A DNA stretch of 64,000 nt, taken from Megascapheus bottae. Lineage: Eukaryota; Chordata; Mammalia; Rodentia; Geomyidae. Positions 23,071-34,678 of the stretch are shown piece after piece. The notes under the pieces were generated by a model. That model searched no databases. It saw only the letters and a list, made by a program, of their open reading frames with translations, and was not told the origin of the DNA. Position numbers and translations under genes: made by a program. Numbering within the stretch: the first letter of the stretch is position 1; each line of letters begins with the position of its first letter. Where the stretch lies: NCBI GenBank assembly GCA_024803745.1, contig JANJXV010000002.1, positions 39,019,001 through 39,083,000 on the forward strand, in the 5' to 3' direction.

Positions 23071-25111
23071 AGCATCTTATTCTAAAACAGCTATGTCCAA
23101 TTTCAAAATCTTTTCTCTTCCAAAGGCATCTGTATAACTAAGGCCCATGTGCTTCAGAGACTATCACACATTGAAAACTGCATAAAGCATTATTGTGTTG
23201 TTGCTTAACACTTTATCACTAGTTTAGTGTGTTAAAATAATATATATAATTTCTTACTGATTTATCAACATTATTTCAACTGGGCCAAATTTGTCAGTGC
23301 AGCTAATTCATTTTTGAGAATGCGAGGGCTTTTTTTTCTGTTTTCTTTTGGATATTTTTTATCAGAAGTAATTGCCTCTACATCCTGGCTTACACACCAT
23401 CATCAAAGCATGTCATTCTATTGTCAACCTGTGCCATCTTCTTACAACCTATTCTGAATCTGATACCTTTTTCTTCCATCTCAAAGCCATTTAGGTTATA
23501 CTACTCTACATGGAAAGTCCAGGAAAACTTTTCCATCTCTAAATTCTCAACTTCATTGCCTATGCACTGTTTGATTTTGCAATATAAAGTAGCACTTACA
23601 GGCACAACATTCTTGGGGACCTGACACACAACTATACTCATTATAGCATGACTACTTTACTTTGATGCACATTCACTCCCTAAAATGGTATGAGCAAAAA
23701 ACTACCTTGACAAATATATGAAAGAATTAAATAGTCTTCCAAACTACTGTCTGGTCCTTGGAACATATTAGAATTATGATTTACTCTTATTTACTAAATT
23801 AGAAAAATATTTTCTCAAGAAGCAGATAACAGAAAAATATTAAGTAAATAAAGCATTAATGAAGCAGGATGGTTTTATGCACAGAATTTCTCTGTGCATA
23901 AAACAATACATTTTCCTCCAACAAATACTTGCTAATGAAATGGATGTATTAAAAGAATGGAATTTTTATGAAACAAAGTTATCTATTACTTAGGCTTCTT
24001 CTATACTCTGTTCCATTTCTATTCAAATGCAATGCATTATATTCATATTCAGATGCATTATCCACGGTTCTCAATGCACTTATTTATCTGATGCAAGGTT
24101 AATGTGGTATCAGGAGTTTTATGGAATTTGAATTTCTTTTTACAGAACAAGAATTATAACAACACCATCACTGGCTTTGTGCTGGATGTGATACAATGAA
24201 AAGTGAAACTTTAAAAACTAATATAGACTAAGGGAGAGCATTCTAATAATGACTTTCCCACATGACATTTCATATTGTGCAGATGATGAACTGGTTCAGC
24301 ACACCAGAAAACTATATCTTTAATTGGTCTTTATAACCATCTTCCCAACCTCTGAGATATTAGCTAATAAAGGAGAGCATGGCTTGCATTATTTAGAGCC
24401 AGAGTAATTAGCAAGTCAGTCTCCAGACAAAACTGATATGCTCTTTTATTGCAAAAATCTAAGCCACCATATTAACTACATCTTTGTTTTCTGCAGTAAA
24501 TAAAAAAAATAATATCCATTAGGGTGGCAGTCAGAGATCTGCTTTAATACCTTCTCATCTTTATTGTTTGCAATATACAACAAACTTGGTTTTCTTTCAT
24601 TTGAATTTAAATAATAGTCCTTACCAGCTGGCAAAGAAACATTAATGCCTTCATTTTCTACTGGGACAAAAGAAACTGGTATATATATCGCAAAGAACAT
24701 CTAATTCTTACTTTCTCATTCAGTCAATAGCAGCATTTGCTATCACATGTGCCAAAAGTGAAAAGTGCTGACCAAGGGAAAAAATTAATTAAAAGGAAAT
24801 TAAATACTCTCTTAACAGATGAACAAAGCCAATTAGTTATGAACTTTTGTGAAGTAAAAATGTAAGCTTTGGTGGTTCAGGATTTTATTTGTTTTACTTG
24901 CGTATATTGTGTGCATGCATACATGCATGCAAAAGCAGATCTTTGTTAGAAATTCAAAAATCACACAGACCCAAAGGCAGATAAATAACAGGCATCTGGT
25001 TTAGCAAAAGTTCTTCCAACTAGGCACCAGAAACTTAGTGACTGTATCCCATTTTCATTAGGTGTCTGTCTTTTTACAAACTTTTAGTCTGCAAATTCAG
25101 TTCACTGAAGA
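23071..25111. other. AT-rich sequence, nothing assigned
   Basis: No element or exon recognised over about 2 kb, apart from the perfect hairpin at 23872-23904. The 74-codon minus-strand frame at 24476-24700 has no recognisable motif. Confidence 0.45.
23872..23904. repeat. Perfect hairpin, 14-bp arms, 5-nt loop
   Basis: Arm GTTTTATGCACAGA (23872-23885), loop ATTTC, and the exact complementary arm TCTGTGCATAAAAC (23891-23904). No longer inverted repeat extends beyond it, so it is not a MITE end. It is shorter than a typical pre-miRNA. Confidence 0.9.
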
Positions 25112-25318
25112 GGTGCTTGGGCTGAATATATGTGTACATGCCTACAATTCCAGCAACTTGGCAGGCAGCGGTAAGGAAAATGATTTCAAAGGTGCAGCAG
25201 GCAGAAGTCAGACCTTATTTGAAACAAACTGTATAACATGAACTAGAGATGTAGAGTATTTGCCTGCCATGCTCAAGGCATTGAACTTTATCTTGAGCCC
25301 TCCCCCACCACCAACAAA
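25112..25318 (+). mobile_element. Old B1 + ID-like dimeric SINE
   Basis: A B1-like left part ('ACATGCCTACAATTCCAGCA', 'ACTTGGCAGGCAG') is followed by an ID-like part ('GAGATGTAGAGTATTTGCCT', 'GCCATGCTCAAGGC', 'TCTTGAGCCCTC'). The right half is ID-like rather than Geo-like. Eroded. Confidence 0.5.
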
Positions 25319-25467
25319 AGTAGTTTCTATTTTTATGCTATGATCTTATTTAAATATTAGATCAGGTTCTAAATTATTTGACTTATCCTTTACCCATAGT
25401 TCATATATAGCCTAATGGCCCTGTTATGTGGTTTTAAAAGGTTTTTTTGGGTGGGGGGGATTGGCGG

Positions 25468-25667
25468 GACAGGAGTTTGGCCTAGTGGTAGAGTGCTTGC
25501 CAAGCATGCACAAAGACCAGGTTTCGATTCCTAAATACCACATACATGGAAAAAAAGCCAGAAGTGGTGCTGTGGTTCAAGAGGTAGAGCTCTAGACTTG
25601 AGAAAACCCACACTAAGACAGTGCTCAGGCCCTGAGTTCAAATCCTAGGACTGGCAAAAAAAAAAAC
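25468..25667 (+). mobile_element. IDL-Geo dimeric SINE
   Basis: AGGAGTTTGGCCTAGTGGTA opens the ID-like half; B box GGTTTCGATTCC; linker; Geo half (AGTGGTGCTGTGGTTCAAGA ... CTAGGACTGGC) with a poly(A) tail. Confidence 0.9.
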
Positions 25668-25699
25668 AACTAAAAATGTATTGGTAATACTCATACTCT

Positions 25700-25701
<2 letters not shown>

Positions 25702-25755
<54 letters not shown>

Positions 25756-25965
25756 CTGTGTCTGTGTGTGTACTAGGACTTGATCTCAGGGCCTGGACAC
25801 TGTCCCTGAGCTTCTTTTACTCAGGACTAGAGTCTACAACTTGACTCACAGCTCCGCTTAGGACTCTGATGATAGATTATTGGAGATAGTGTTTCCTTCC
25901 TGGGCTGGCAATTCTCAGATCTCAGCCTCCTGAGTAGCTAGCATTACAGGCAATGATTGACTGGG
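25702..25965 (-). mobile_element. B1-Geo-like SINE with (TG)n tail
   Basis: The (TG)n tract at 25702-25771 is followed by the reversed Geo half (GGGCCTGGACACTGTCCCTG) and B1-like half (CTCAGCCTCCTGAGTAGCTA). This is the third SINE in the window whose tail position is a TG/CA microsatellite. Confidence 0.82.
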
Positions 25966-26339
25966 AATATTTAAAAAAATTTTTTTATGACTCATTGTCT
26001 CAAAATAAATATCTCTAAAACTGAAGAACTTGTATGACCATTAGAAGACACTTAAAATACACAAAGTATGGAGTTCATTTATTCTAATTTGGAAAAAAAT
26101 GTAAAAAGTATCTTTAAAATAATCCAGAACAACTGAACATAGACAGGGTGTTAGATGTTAGTTTAAAGTTAAATGGTCCAATTTGTTTTAACTAATTTAC
26201 TTGAATTAATAAACATAGTTTGGCTATTCTATTAAAGTGACCAATGACATGTGTCAAAATACTACTTAATGTTACAAAATCTTGCATTGTATTGTAAGTT
26301 AAAACAGATTATATCTTCACTATTCACTCAAAAAAGATA

Positions 26340-26641
26340 AGCCGGGCATGGTGGCTCACACCTGTAATCCTAGCTACTCAGAAGGCTGAGATCTGAAGAT
26401 CAAGGTTCAAGACCAGCCCCAGCACAAAAGGACCTGAGATATATCTCCAATTAACCTCTATTAAACAGGAAGTGGGGCTAGGCTCAAGGGTAGGGTAATA
26501 AGCTTCAGCTGAAGAGCTGGGAGACAACACCTAGTCCCAGGGGCAGGACAGTAGCCTTGAGTTGAAGAGCTCAGGGACAACACCCAGGCCAAGTTAAAGC
26601 CCCAAAACCTACAAAAAAAAAAAAAGGAAAGAAAGGAAAAG
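26340..26641 (+). mobile_element. B1-Geo-like dimeric SINE with duplicated right segment
   Basis: Starts GCCGGGCATGGTGGCTCACA, a clear 7SL/B1 head, continues ATCCTAGCTACTCAGAAGGC and the linker TCTCCAATTAACCTC, then two tandem copies of the Geo core ('GCTGAAGAGCTGGGAGACAA' and 'GTTGAAGAGCTCAGGGACAA') and a poly(A) tail. A 9-bp duplication, AAAAAGATA, lies at 26331-26339 and 26642-26650. Confidence 0.9.
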
Positions 26642-27021
26642 AAAAAGATACAATCCCTTAAGACTTAGCCCATTTGTCATTTCTATTCTGTTGGATGTAT
26701 TGGGGAAAAAGACACAAGATACTGTTTGGATCTTGCAGTACTTCATTCTCCTTATCTGTAAAAGGAAAATTACATTAGTGACTGCCATTAGAGCAACTGA
26801 AAACATTCAACAAGAAGGTGTCATACAGTGCAAATGGCTTAGAAGAAGCTTATTAGAAAGATCATCTGAAAGTAAATATCTTAGGAAATGTATTGTGATG
26901 AGAATCAAGGTGAGAAGATACATTATGGTATCCGCGATACAAGCCTCACTTATATTTTCTGCATCCAAACATCAAACATGTATACCTAGTTTTCAACTGA
27001 TGTATTTTATATAAAATTCCT

Positions 27022-27085
27022 TTAAAAAAAAGCCCAAGGACAGTGCACAGGCCCTGAGTTCAAGGGCCAGGACTGGCAAATAAAT
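27022..27085 (+). mobile_element. 5'-truncated IDL-Geo SINE (Geo 3' end only)
   Basis: 'GCCCAAGGACAGTGCACAGG' and 'CCCTGAGTTCAAGGGCCAGG' followed by ACTGGCAAATAAATAATAA: the last about 55 bp of the Geo monomer plus a tail. The left half is absent. Confidence 0.8.
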
Positions 27086-27756
27086 AATAATAAAAAAGAA
27101 ATTATTAAAAATTTATGTTTAGCAGTGATTATTAATTTTCTGGACAGCAATGTCAATGTCATTTTCTTCTATTTAGACACACTCAGCAAAATAACTTAGG
27201 TAAAGAAGAGTTGAATAAAAGTTTTCCAATTTGAGCTGAATTGCATTTCGTATATTTCTAGTCCAATGTGAGAATAAGTTTCAGAATTATTACAAAAATT
27301 AATGACACAATTGTTCAGCTAAGCTTACTGGAATTATCCACTTACTCAATGAAAGACAACTTTGTAGTATACAAGAAGATACATAACTTTTTTTTGATAG
27401 AGTAAGGAAATTTAAATTTTCATTTAAAGATAAAAATCTTAAAAAAAGTAAGCTATCTGCAATAATAATTTCCATAATAGTGAATGGGAAACATTTGGCT
27501 TATAAATAAGGGATATAGTAGGTTTCAATAATAGAAGTAATAATGACAAATAGCAATAATTTTCCCTAGAACCTGAGTAAAGTGATAAAAATAATAAAAG
27601 AATATTGGATGTACATGGTGTTAAAAATGAGAATCACCCACTTCAAGTATGTAAAGGGAACTTCCTACCTCACAAGAGGAAAGGGCTGTTCTTGAGTATG
27701 ATTTCTGACTTCTCAGTGTGGATGACTTTTTTTTTTTTGCAATCAAAATAAAGGAG

Positions 27757-27930
27757 ACAGGCCAAGTGTGGCTCATGTAAACCTACAACCCAGCTAATCA
27801 GGAGGTACAAGTAAGAGGACTATCATCCAAAGCCACCAGAGCAAAAACAAAAGTGGCAAAAGTGTCATAGTGCTTGCTTAGTAAGTCTGAGATCTGGAAT
27901 TCAAATTCTAGTACTGACAAATATAAAGAA
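27757..27930 (+). mobile_element. Old B1 + ID-like dimeric SINE
   Basis: 'GGCCAAGTGTGGCTCATGTA', 'AACCTACAACCCAGCTAATC' and 'AGGAGG' give a B1-like left half. 'GTGTCATAGTGCTTGCTTAG' and 'GGAATTCAAATTCTAGTACT' give an ID-like right half. Confidence 0.55.
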
Positions 27931-28340
27931 TTAAAGAAAAAAATGATACAAAGTCTCATTTCTATCCAGTTCAAAAAACTTTACCATTTATATTGGTATT
28001 TTAGGACTTAAAATATGTGATGATAAGCCATTGCTAGCTAGTAACAATGAGTATTTTTCTACCCATTATTGAAGGGAATGAAATCTGGAGTAGGAAAGCC
28101 CATGAAAATGAATTTTGAGTAGCAATCAGTGTTATGGTTCATTAACATTATAATATTCCCCATATTGATTTCTCATATTTCTTTTACAAACATATATCAT
28201 TGTGAACTATATATGTCAAATGATTTCTATTTTGCCAGAAGAGGCATGTAGAATTCAGCAAAAAAAATCTCCTTTCACAGGGAACAAGATTCTGACTTCT
28301 GACTGAATAAAAATCAAACTAAAAGCAATCAAACTAAAAT

Positions 28341-28526
28341 GCCAGGAGTTTGCCCTAGTGGTAGAGGGCTTGCCTAGCATGCACAAAGACCTGGGTTCAA
28401 TTCCTCCATACCACATACAAAGAAAAAGCAAAAGTGCTGCTGTGAATCAAGGGGTAGAGCTCTAGTCTTGAGAAAGACCAAGTTCAGGCCCTGAGCTCAA
28501 GCCCCAAGACTGGCAAAAAAAGAAAA
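28341..28526 (+). mobile_element. IDL-Geo dimeric SINE
   Basis: GCCAGGAGTTTGCCCTAGTG, B box GGTTCAATTCC, Geo half ending CCCCAAGACTGGC, then a poly(A) tail. A short internal deletion follows 'GAGAAAGACCAAG'. Confidence 0.88.
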
Positions 28527-28529
28527 GCA

Positions 28530-28625
28530 AAGAGATTAGGGATGTGACTCAAGAGGTACTTATCTAGAAAATTAGAAAATGAGAAGCCTGGAATTAAATG
28601 CCCAGTACTCTAAGTAAAAGCAAAA
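28530..28625 (+). mobile_element. tRNA-derived (ID-like) SINE fragment
   Basis: 'GATTAGGGATGTGACTCAAG' and 'CCTGGAATTAAATGCCCAGT' resemble an ID-like monomer with A- and B-box positions, followed by an A-rich tail. Confidence 0.45.
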
Positions 28626-28737
28626 AGGAAGGAAAAGTAAATAAAATTGTGTAATAGTAAATGGAATTAGTAACTAGTCTGGAAAAAGAAAAGTTCCTTA
28701 ATTTCATAAAGGGGTAAAGCAGTAAGAAGTAAAGAAG

Positions 28738-30120
28738 TAAGCACCTGCAGAAAACTAAAGTTGGATCCTTCTTTGTCACCCTGCACTAGGATTAACTCCA
28801 AATGGATCAAAGACCTCAAGGTAAAAGCCAACACACTGAAAACTTTACAAGAAGGAATAGGAAATACACTAGGTCTCCTTGGCACAGGTCAAAACTTTCT
28901 TAATAAGAACCAAGAAACACAACAAATCAGACAAAGGCTAGATAAGTGGGACTGCATTAAACTGCAGAGCTTCTGTATGGCAAAGGACATAGATAGAAAA
29001 TTAACTAGAAAGCCTATAGAGTGGGAGAAGATCTTCACTAACCATACAATGGACAAAGGCCTCATATCTAAAATATATCAACAGCTCATAAAATTGAATC
29101 ACTCCAAAACTAATCTCCAAAGAAACAACCATCTCATTAAATGATGGGCCAAAGACTTAAAGAAAGTCTTCTCTGAAGAAGAAACAAAAATGTCCTATAG
29201 ACACATGAAGAAATGCTCAACATCTCTGGTCATAAAAGAAATGCAAATCAAAACAACTTTAAGATTCCACCTTACTCCAATTACAATGGCCAGGATTAAG
29301 AAGTCTAATAACAACAGATGCTGGAGGCAATGTGGCCTGGAGGAATCAATACTACACTGCTGGTGGGAGTGCAAACTCATTCAACCACTATGGAAAGCAG
29401 TATGGCAGTTCCTCAAAAGACTAAACATAGAGCTCCCCTATGACCCAGCAATTCACTATGTGGCTTTTACCCAATCATCAGGAAACAAGGACATACTAAA
29501 TCCACTAGCACAACGATGTTCATTGCAGCACTATTTACCATAGCAAAGATATAGAACCAATCCAGATGTCCCTCAGTAGATGAGTGGATCAACAAGATGT
29601 ATTTATACACAATGGAATTCTATGCTGCTATCACAAAGAACAACTTTGCCACATTTGTAAGTCAGGCTTAGAAAAAAGCCAGACTCAAAGGAACATAGGC
29701 TCAGTGGTTTCCCTCATTTGTCATAATCAGTAGAAACCTTGGGCTCTCCTAGCAGTGATTTACAATAGAACAAAATCTAGATACATAAGGCCATATAGTT
29801 AAATGGAAGGACCTCCAGGATATAGAACAAAAGACATATAATGGGTGATTGTTGTCCTTAATGTACTATGTTATCTCTCATCTCTTTTGCTGTACCTTGA
29901 TTATCTCATATTGTTACAATATTTCACCTAGTTATCTGATATATTTTATGTATACTAAATTGGTTATTTTAAATTGGATAGGGAAGGGGGGGAATCAAGA
30001 TGAGTGAGGGAGGATGGGGGGGAGGCAAATGGGGAGGTTGACGTAAGAAAGGGTATCAATGTTGTATCTGGTGAATATAGTGTAACCCTTCTATTAATTA
30101 CAATAAAATATATGGAAAAA
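28738..30120 (+). mobile_element. LINE-1, 5'-truncated, sense orientation
   Basis: Contains the C-terminal part of ORF2 and the 3' UTR. On the + strand it reads 'RLDKWDCIKLQSFCMAKDI', 'EWEKIFTNHT', '[11 protein letters not shown]', then '[19 protein letters not shown]'-type sequence, interrupted by stops and frameshifts (reading frames break near 29142 and 29543). The 3' UTR has the G-rich block near 29985-30035 and an ACAATAAAATA end. A perfect 14-bp target-site duplication, AAGAAGTAAAGAAG, is at 28724-28737 and 30121-30134. The copy is dead: it lacks ORF1, the endonuclease and the RT domain. Confidence 0.95.
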
Positions 30121-30237
30121 AAGAAGTAAAGAAGCAGGAAGAAGTAGGATAAAACCATGTGAGTTTAACAGATACTCTCTGATTTTTTGTACCCTGATGA
30201 GCATAACTTAACATTTTTTGTCTATATTACAATTTTA

Positions 30238-32737
30238 TTGAACCTGAATTCTTTTTTATTGTAATTAATAAAAGAGTTAGCTATATTCTTCAGGTAGAAG
30301 ATGCACTACTGCACACACATTGCTATCCCTTCTCATGTTTTTATCCATACTTCCCTCCCTCCATCTCCTCCCCTCATCTTGTTTTGCCCCCTTCCCTTTC
30401 TTATTTTGTATAAACAAATAAGGTAACAAACAAGGTAAGATACTGTAACAATATGAAAATAACCAAGGAATAACAAAAAAGATGAGAAATAACATAGTAC
30501 ATTAAGAATAATCACACATATGGCTCTTGTTGCCATATCCTGGGAGTCTTTTCATTCAGCCTCATCCTGTAATCCTCTGCTAGGAGAGTTCAAGGTTTGT
30601 AGTAATTATTACAAATGAGGGAAACGATTAAGCCTATGTTCCCTTGAGTCTGGCTTACTTCATTTAATATGATTTGTTCCAAGTCTTTCCATTTCCTTAC
30701 AAATGGGGCAATGTCATTCTTTCTGACAGCAGCATAGAATTCCATTGAGTATAAATACCACATCTTGTTGATCCACTCATCAACTGAGGGACATCTAGGT
30801 TGGTTTCATATCTTTGCTATGGTAAATACTGCTGCAATGAACATCATTGTGCTAGTGGATTTAGTATGTCCTTGTTTCTGGATGATTGGGTAAAAACCAA
30901 GAAGTGAATTGCTGGGTCATAGGCGAGTTCTGTGTTTAGTCTTTTGAGGAACTGCCATACTGCTTTCCATAGTGGGTGAATGAGTTTACACTCCCACCAA
31001 CACTGTTGTAGTGATCCCTCCAGGCCACATCCCCTGCAGCATCTGTTGTTATTAGATTTCTTGATAATAGCAATTATAATTGGGATGAGGTGGAATCTTA
31101 GTCATTTTGATTTGCATTTCTTTTATGGCCAGAGATGTCAAGCATTTCTTCGTGTTTCTTCTTGTTTCTTCTTCCGAGAAAACTCTCTTTAAGTCTTTGG
31201 CCCATCTTTTAATGGGAATGGTTCTTTGAAGATTTGTTTTGGAGAGATTCAATTTTTTTAGCTGTTGATATTTTGTACATGAGGCCTTTCTTGTATGGTT
31301 AGTGAAGATCTCTCACTCTGTGGGCTTTCTATTTACCTTACTAGCTATGCCCTTTGCCACACAGAAGCTTTGCAGTTTAATGCAGTCCCATTTGTCCAAA
31401 CTTTCTTTAATTTGTTTTATTTCTGGATCTTTATGAATAAAGTTTTGACATGTGTGAAGGAGACCTAGGGTATCTCCTATTCCATCTTGTAAAGTTTTCC
31501 GTGTATCTGCTTTTACTTTGAGGTCTTTGATCTGTTTGGAGTTAATCCTAGTGCAGGGTGACATAGAATGATCCAACTTTAGTTTTCTGCAGGTGCTTAA
31601 TCAATTCTGCCAGTCCCACTTGTTGAAGAGGCTGTCTTACTTCCATTCTATTTGTTGTTCTTGCTATATGGGGTCTTTTATTATTCCATATGAAATTTTG
31701 GATTGCTTCTTCTATTTCCTTAATGAATGACATTGGGATATTGATGGGTATTGCTTTGAATTTGTAGATAGCTATTGGCAAGATTGCCATTTTCACGATG
31801 TTAATTCTTCCAATCCAGGAACATTGGAAGTTTTTCCATTTCCTCAGTTCTGGTTTAATTTTGTTTTCAAGGATTTTAAAGTTTTCATCAAAAAGGTCCT
31901 TTACATTCTTAGTTAACTCCTAAGTACTTTATTTTTATTGAGGCTATTGCAAAAGGAATTGCTTTCCTGATTGTTGCCTTGTTCCTCTCATTGTTGACAT
32001 ATAGGAAGACAGTTGATTTTGGGGGGTTAATTTTATTCCTTTTTACCTTGCCAAAGTTTCGAATCAGCTCAAGCAACTTGGGAATGGAATCTATAGGGTT
32101 CTTTAAATACAGAATCATGTCATCTGCAAAGAAGGAAAGTTTTACTTCCTCTTTCCATATTTGGATCCCCTTTATGCTTGCTTCTTGCCTTATTGCTCTG
32201 GCTAGGAACTCTAATACTATGTTAAAGAGGAGTGGAGAGAGTGGGCATCTTTGTCTTGTTCATGATTTTAGAGGAAATGGCTTTAATTTTTTGCCATTAG
32301 GTATACTGCTAGCTGTGGTCTTGTCATACACAGCCTGTATTATACTGAGAAATGTTCTATGGATTCCTAGTTTCTCCAGAGCTTTTAGCATAAAGGGGTG
32401 TTGGATATTGTTAGATGCCTTTTCTGTATCTATTGAGAGAATCGTGTTTCTTGTCCTTGCTCCTGTTGATGTGATGAATTATATTGATTGACTTGCATAT
32501 GTTGAACCAGCTTTGAATCCTGTTTGATCATAGTGTATAATTTTTTTGATGAGTAGCTGAAGACGGTTGGCCAGTATTTTGTTTTGCATCAATATTCATC
32601 AAAGAAATGGGTCTATAGTTCTGCTTTTTCGATGAGTTTGTTTAGTTTGGGGATGAGAGTTGTGGTGGCTTTGTAGAATGAGTTTGGCAAACAGACCTCG
32701 CTTCCAATTCCATTGAAGAGCTTGAGGAAGATTGGTT
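30238..32737 (-). mobile_element. LINE-1, 5'-truncated, minus orientation, longest copy here
   Basis: The 3' UTR starts at about 30250 (complement), followed leftward-to-rightward by ORF2 in reverse. Minus-strand translation shows RT landmarks: '[14 protein letters not shown]' (about 32210-32255), the RT active-site box FADD (32119-32130), then '[14 protein letters not shown]', 'IKYLGVN', '[19 protein letters not shown]', and the C-terminal '[18 protein letters not shown]'. The 5' break is just before 'LPNSFYKATTTLIPK' (about 32640-32690). ORF2 is broken by several stops and frameshifts (for example around 31550 and 32490). I see no clear target-site duplication. A 170-codon + strand frame at 31979-32491 is antisense to ORF2. 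Confidence 0.95.
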
Positions 32738-33568
32738 TGTTTGCTTTTTTATTTTTTTAAATTTATATCCTCGTCCATATGTCTTCTCTGATTTTGTTGC
32801 TCATCTATTTCTCCCTTTTCTACAATGAACAATCCCAAAATGTCCAGTGTTTGGGATAGCTCACAGGTTTCTCTGTTCTGTTTTTTTTTTGTCTGGATTG
32901 ACAACTTTTCTACTGTAACCCATGTACTGTAATCCCTGTTTGTGATTGAGATAAAGAGAAGGCAGTTACAAGGTATATTGTGAACTCAGTTTTGAAATTC
33001 TCAGGAACTTTAAATCTGTGGTTTACGGACTTGAAAGGTAATTGGGCATATAATAAAGGAACATTTTTTACTATTAGCTTATAAATTTCATTAGACAAAT
33101 ACCAATAATACTGGAAAAATGATAGGACTGAATTGGAAAAGAAGAATTAAATTGAATCAAAAAGTACAGTGACATGAAGACTAGAAAGGAATAATTCATT
33201 TTGTCTATTCTGCAGAAGCATGTATACTATGTAACTATTGTATAGGCTGGGAGATGACTTTTGCATAGGTCTACATATGTAAATAGCATGCAAACTAATT
33301 CCTACAAAGCACTGTGGGCCCTACTTTGTCTTAGGATTCCTTTGTGTTTATAAAACACCCATCTGCTCATAATCACTTCTTCAGGATTCTTGTCATATAT
33401 TTTTCATATGAATTTTCCTCTCATTTGCCATGTGCTCAGTGTTTCAGAGGATGGCATTACAATGAAAAAGAATACACTAAGAAAAGGAGCAATCAGCATA
33501 TTTCCTAACAACTTTATCATGTGCATGCTTGTTAGACATTTGAGGGAATGTGAAGAAAATGCTGCCTT

Positions 33569-33605
<37 letters not shown>

Positions 33606-34220
33606 TCCTGCAGAATGAATCTTTCCTCCCAAACAGTAGAAGTATGGGATATTTTTCAATTACATTCTTAATTCATTTGCTTATTTATAGTCAGTCCCTT
33701 GTTCTTTTCTGTGAGCACAAATTTCATCTAGGAACCACACATCTGCTGTGGTTGTATACCAGAAAAATTGAGGCAACTGACCACTGGAGTCGATGAAATA
33801 TAGTAGCTAAAAATTCATTGTCTTCGATGTAGCCATTGAGTTAAAAAAAAAAGCCTGTGTCAACTACTTAATTGTTGAGTGACCATAGTAAATTATTTCA
33901 TAATAACTTGTTTTTCCTATCCTGAAAAAGTAATTATTATAATAATTCAAGGAACATACAAAATTGAATAGAAAGTAATTGAAATAGAAGTCCAATTTAT
34001 TACTTATAGCAACCGATTTTTGTGTTTATTTCTCAGATTTTTATTTCTTCTAGCCATTCTTGGGTTTTCATATACAGTGAAATGAAATCTTAGTATATAT
34101 AACTTCGAATATTTAATTTGTACCCTGAAGACTGTGGTTTTTACACATGTCCAATATATGTAGCCTGTTTATTTGTGATGCATTTTTGTAGAAGACAGTA
34201 GAATAAAATCTCTTTAGGAG
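32738..34220. other. AT-rich sequence, nothing assigned
   Basis: No repeat family or exon recognised, apart from the TA microsatellite at 33571-33602. Confidence 0.45.
33571..33602. repeat. (TA)n microsatellite
   Basis: About 15 uninterrupted TA units. Confidence 0.95.
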
Positions 34221-34227
34221 CAAAGAT

Positions 34228-34428
34228 TTTTTTCTTTTGCCAGTCCTGAGGCTTAAACCCAGGGCCTTGGCACTGTCCTTAGACTTTATCAAGGCTAGAG
34301 CTCTACCACTTGAGCCTTTTGGCTCAAAGCCTTGTGGCTTTTTCTGTATATGTGGTACCTTGGACATGAGCCCCTGGCTTCGTGCATTCTAGGCAAGCAC
34401 TCTACCACTAGGCCACACTCCTGGCTCC
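34228..34428 (-). mobile_element. IDL-Geo dimeric SINE
   Basis: Reverse orientation: TTTTGCCAGTCCTGAGGCTT (Geo end), 'GGCTAGAGCTCTACCACTTG', and the complement of the ID-like half ending CACTCCTGGCTC. A 7-bp duplication, CAAAGAT, is at 34221-34227 and 34429-34435. Confidence 0.9.
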
Positions 34429-34657
34429 CAAAGATATTTTTTTTTTATTTCCAACAGGAGGTTTTGAGACATTGTAGATTTGAGAAAAGGCTGATGAATA
34501 TAATTAAAATTTAGTCTAGTCCTTAGTTGATGATGCTCTTGGGACAAGGGTAGATATATTAAGTTTTGGGGGATTTCCAATCTGTGTATTCAATGAGTCA
34601 CTAGTCAGAAACAGAATATTTGTGACCCTTGCATGTAATATTTGCATTTTAGAAACT

Positions 34658-34678
34658 ATAGCTCATGTCATGAGCTAT
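34658..34678. repeat. Perfect 21-bp palindrome
   Basis: ATAGCTCATG, one central T, then CATGAGCTAT: 10-bp perfect arms. It could be a dimeric protein site or chance. Confidence 0.9.

Noticed and set aside
31979..32491. 170-codon + strand open frame with membrane-like composition
   Set aside because: It is exactly antisense to the L1 ORF2 reverse transcriptase region (FADD box at 32119-32130 on the minus strand).
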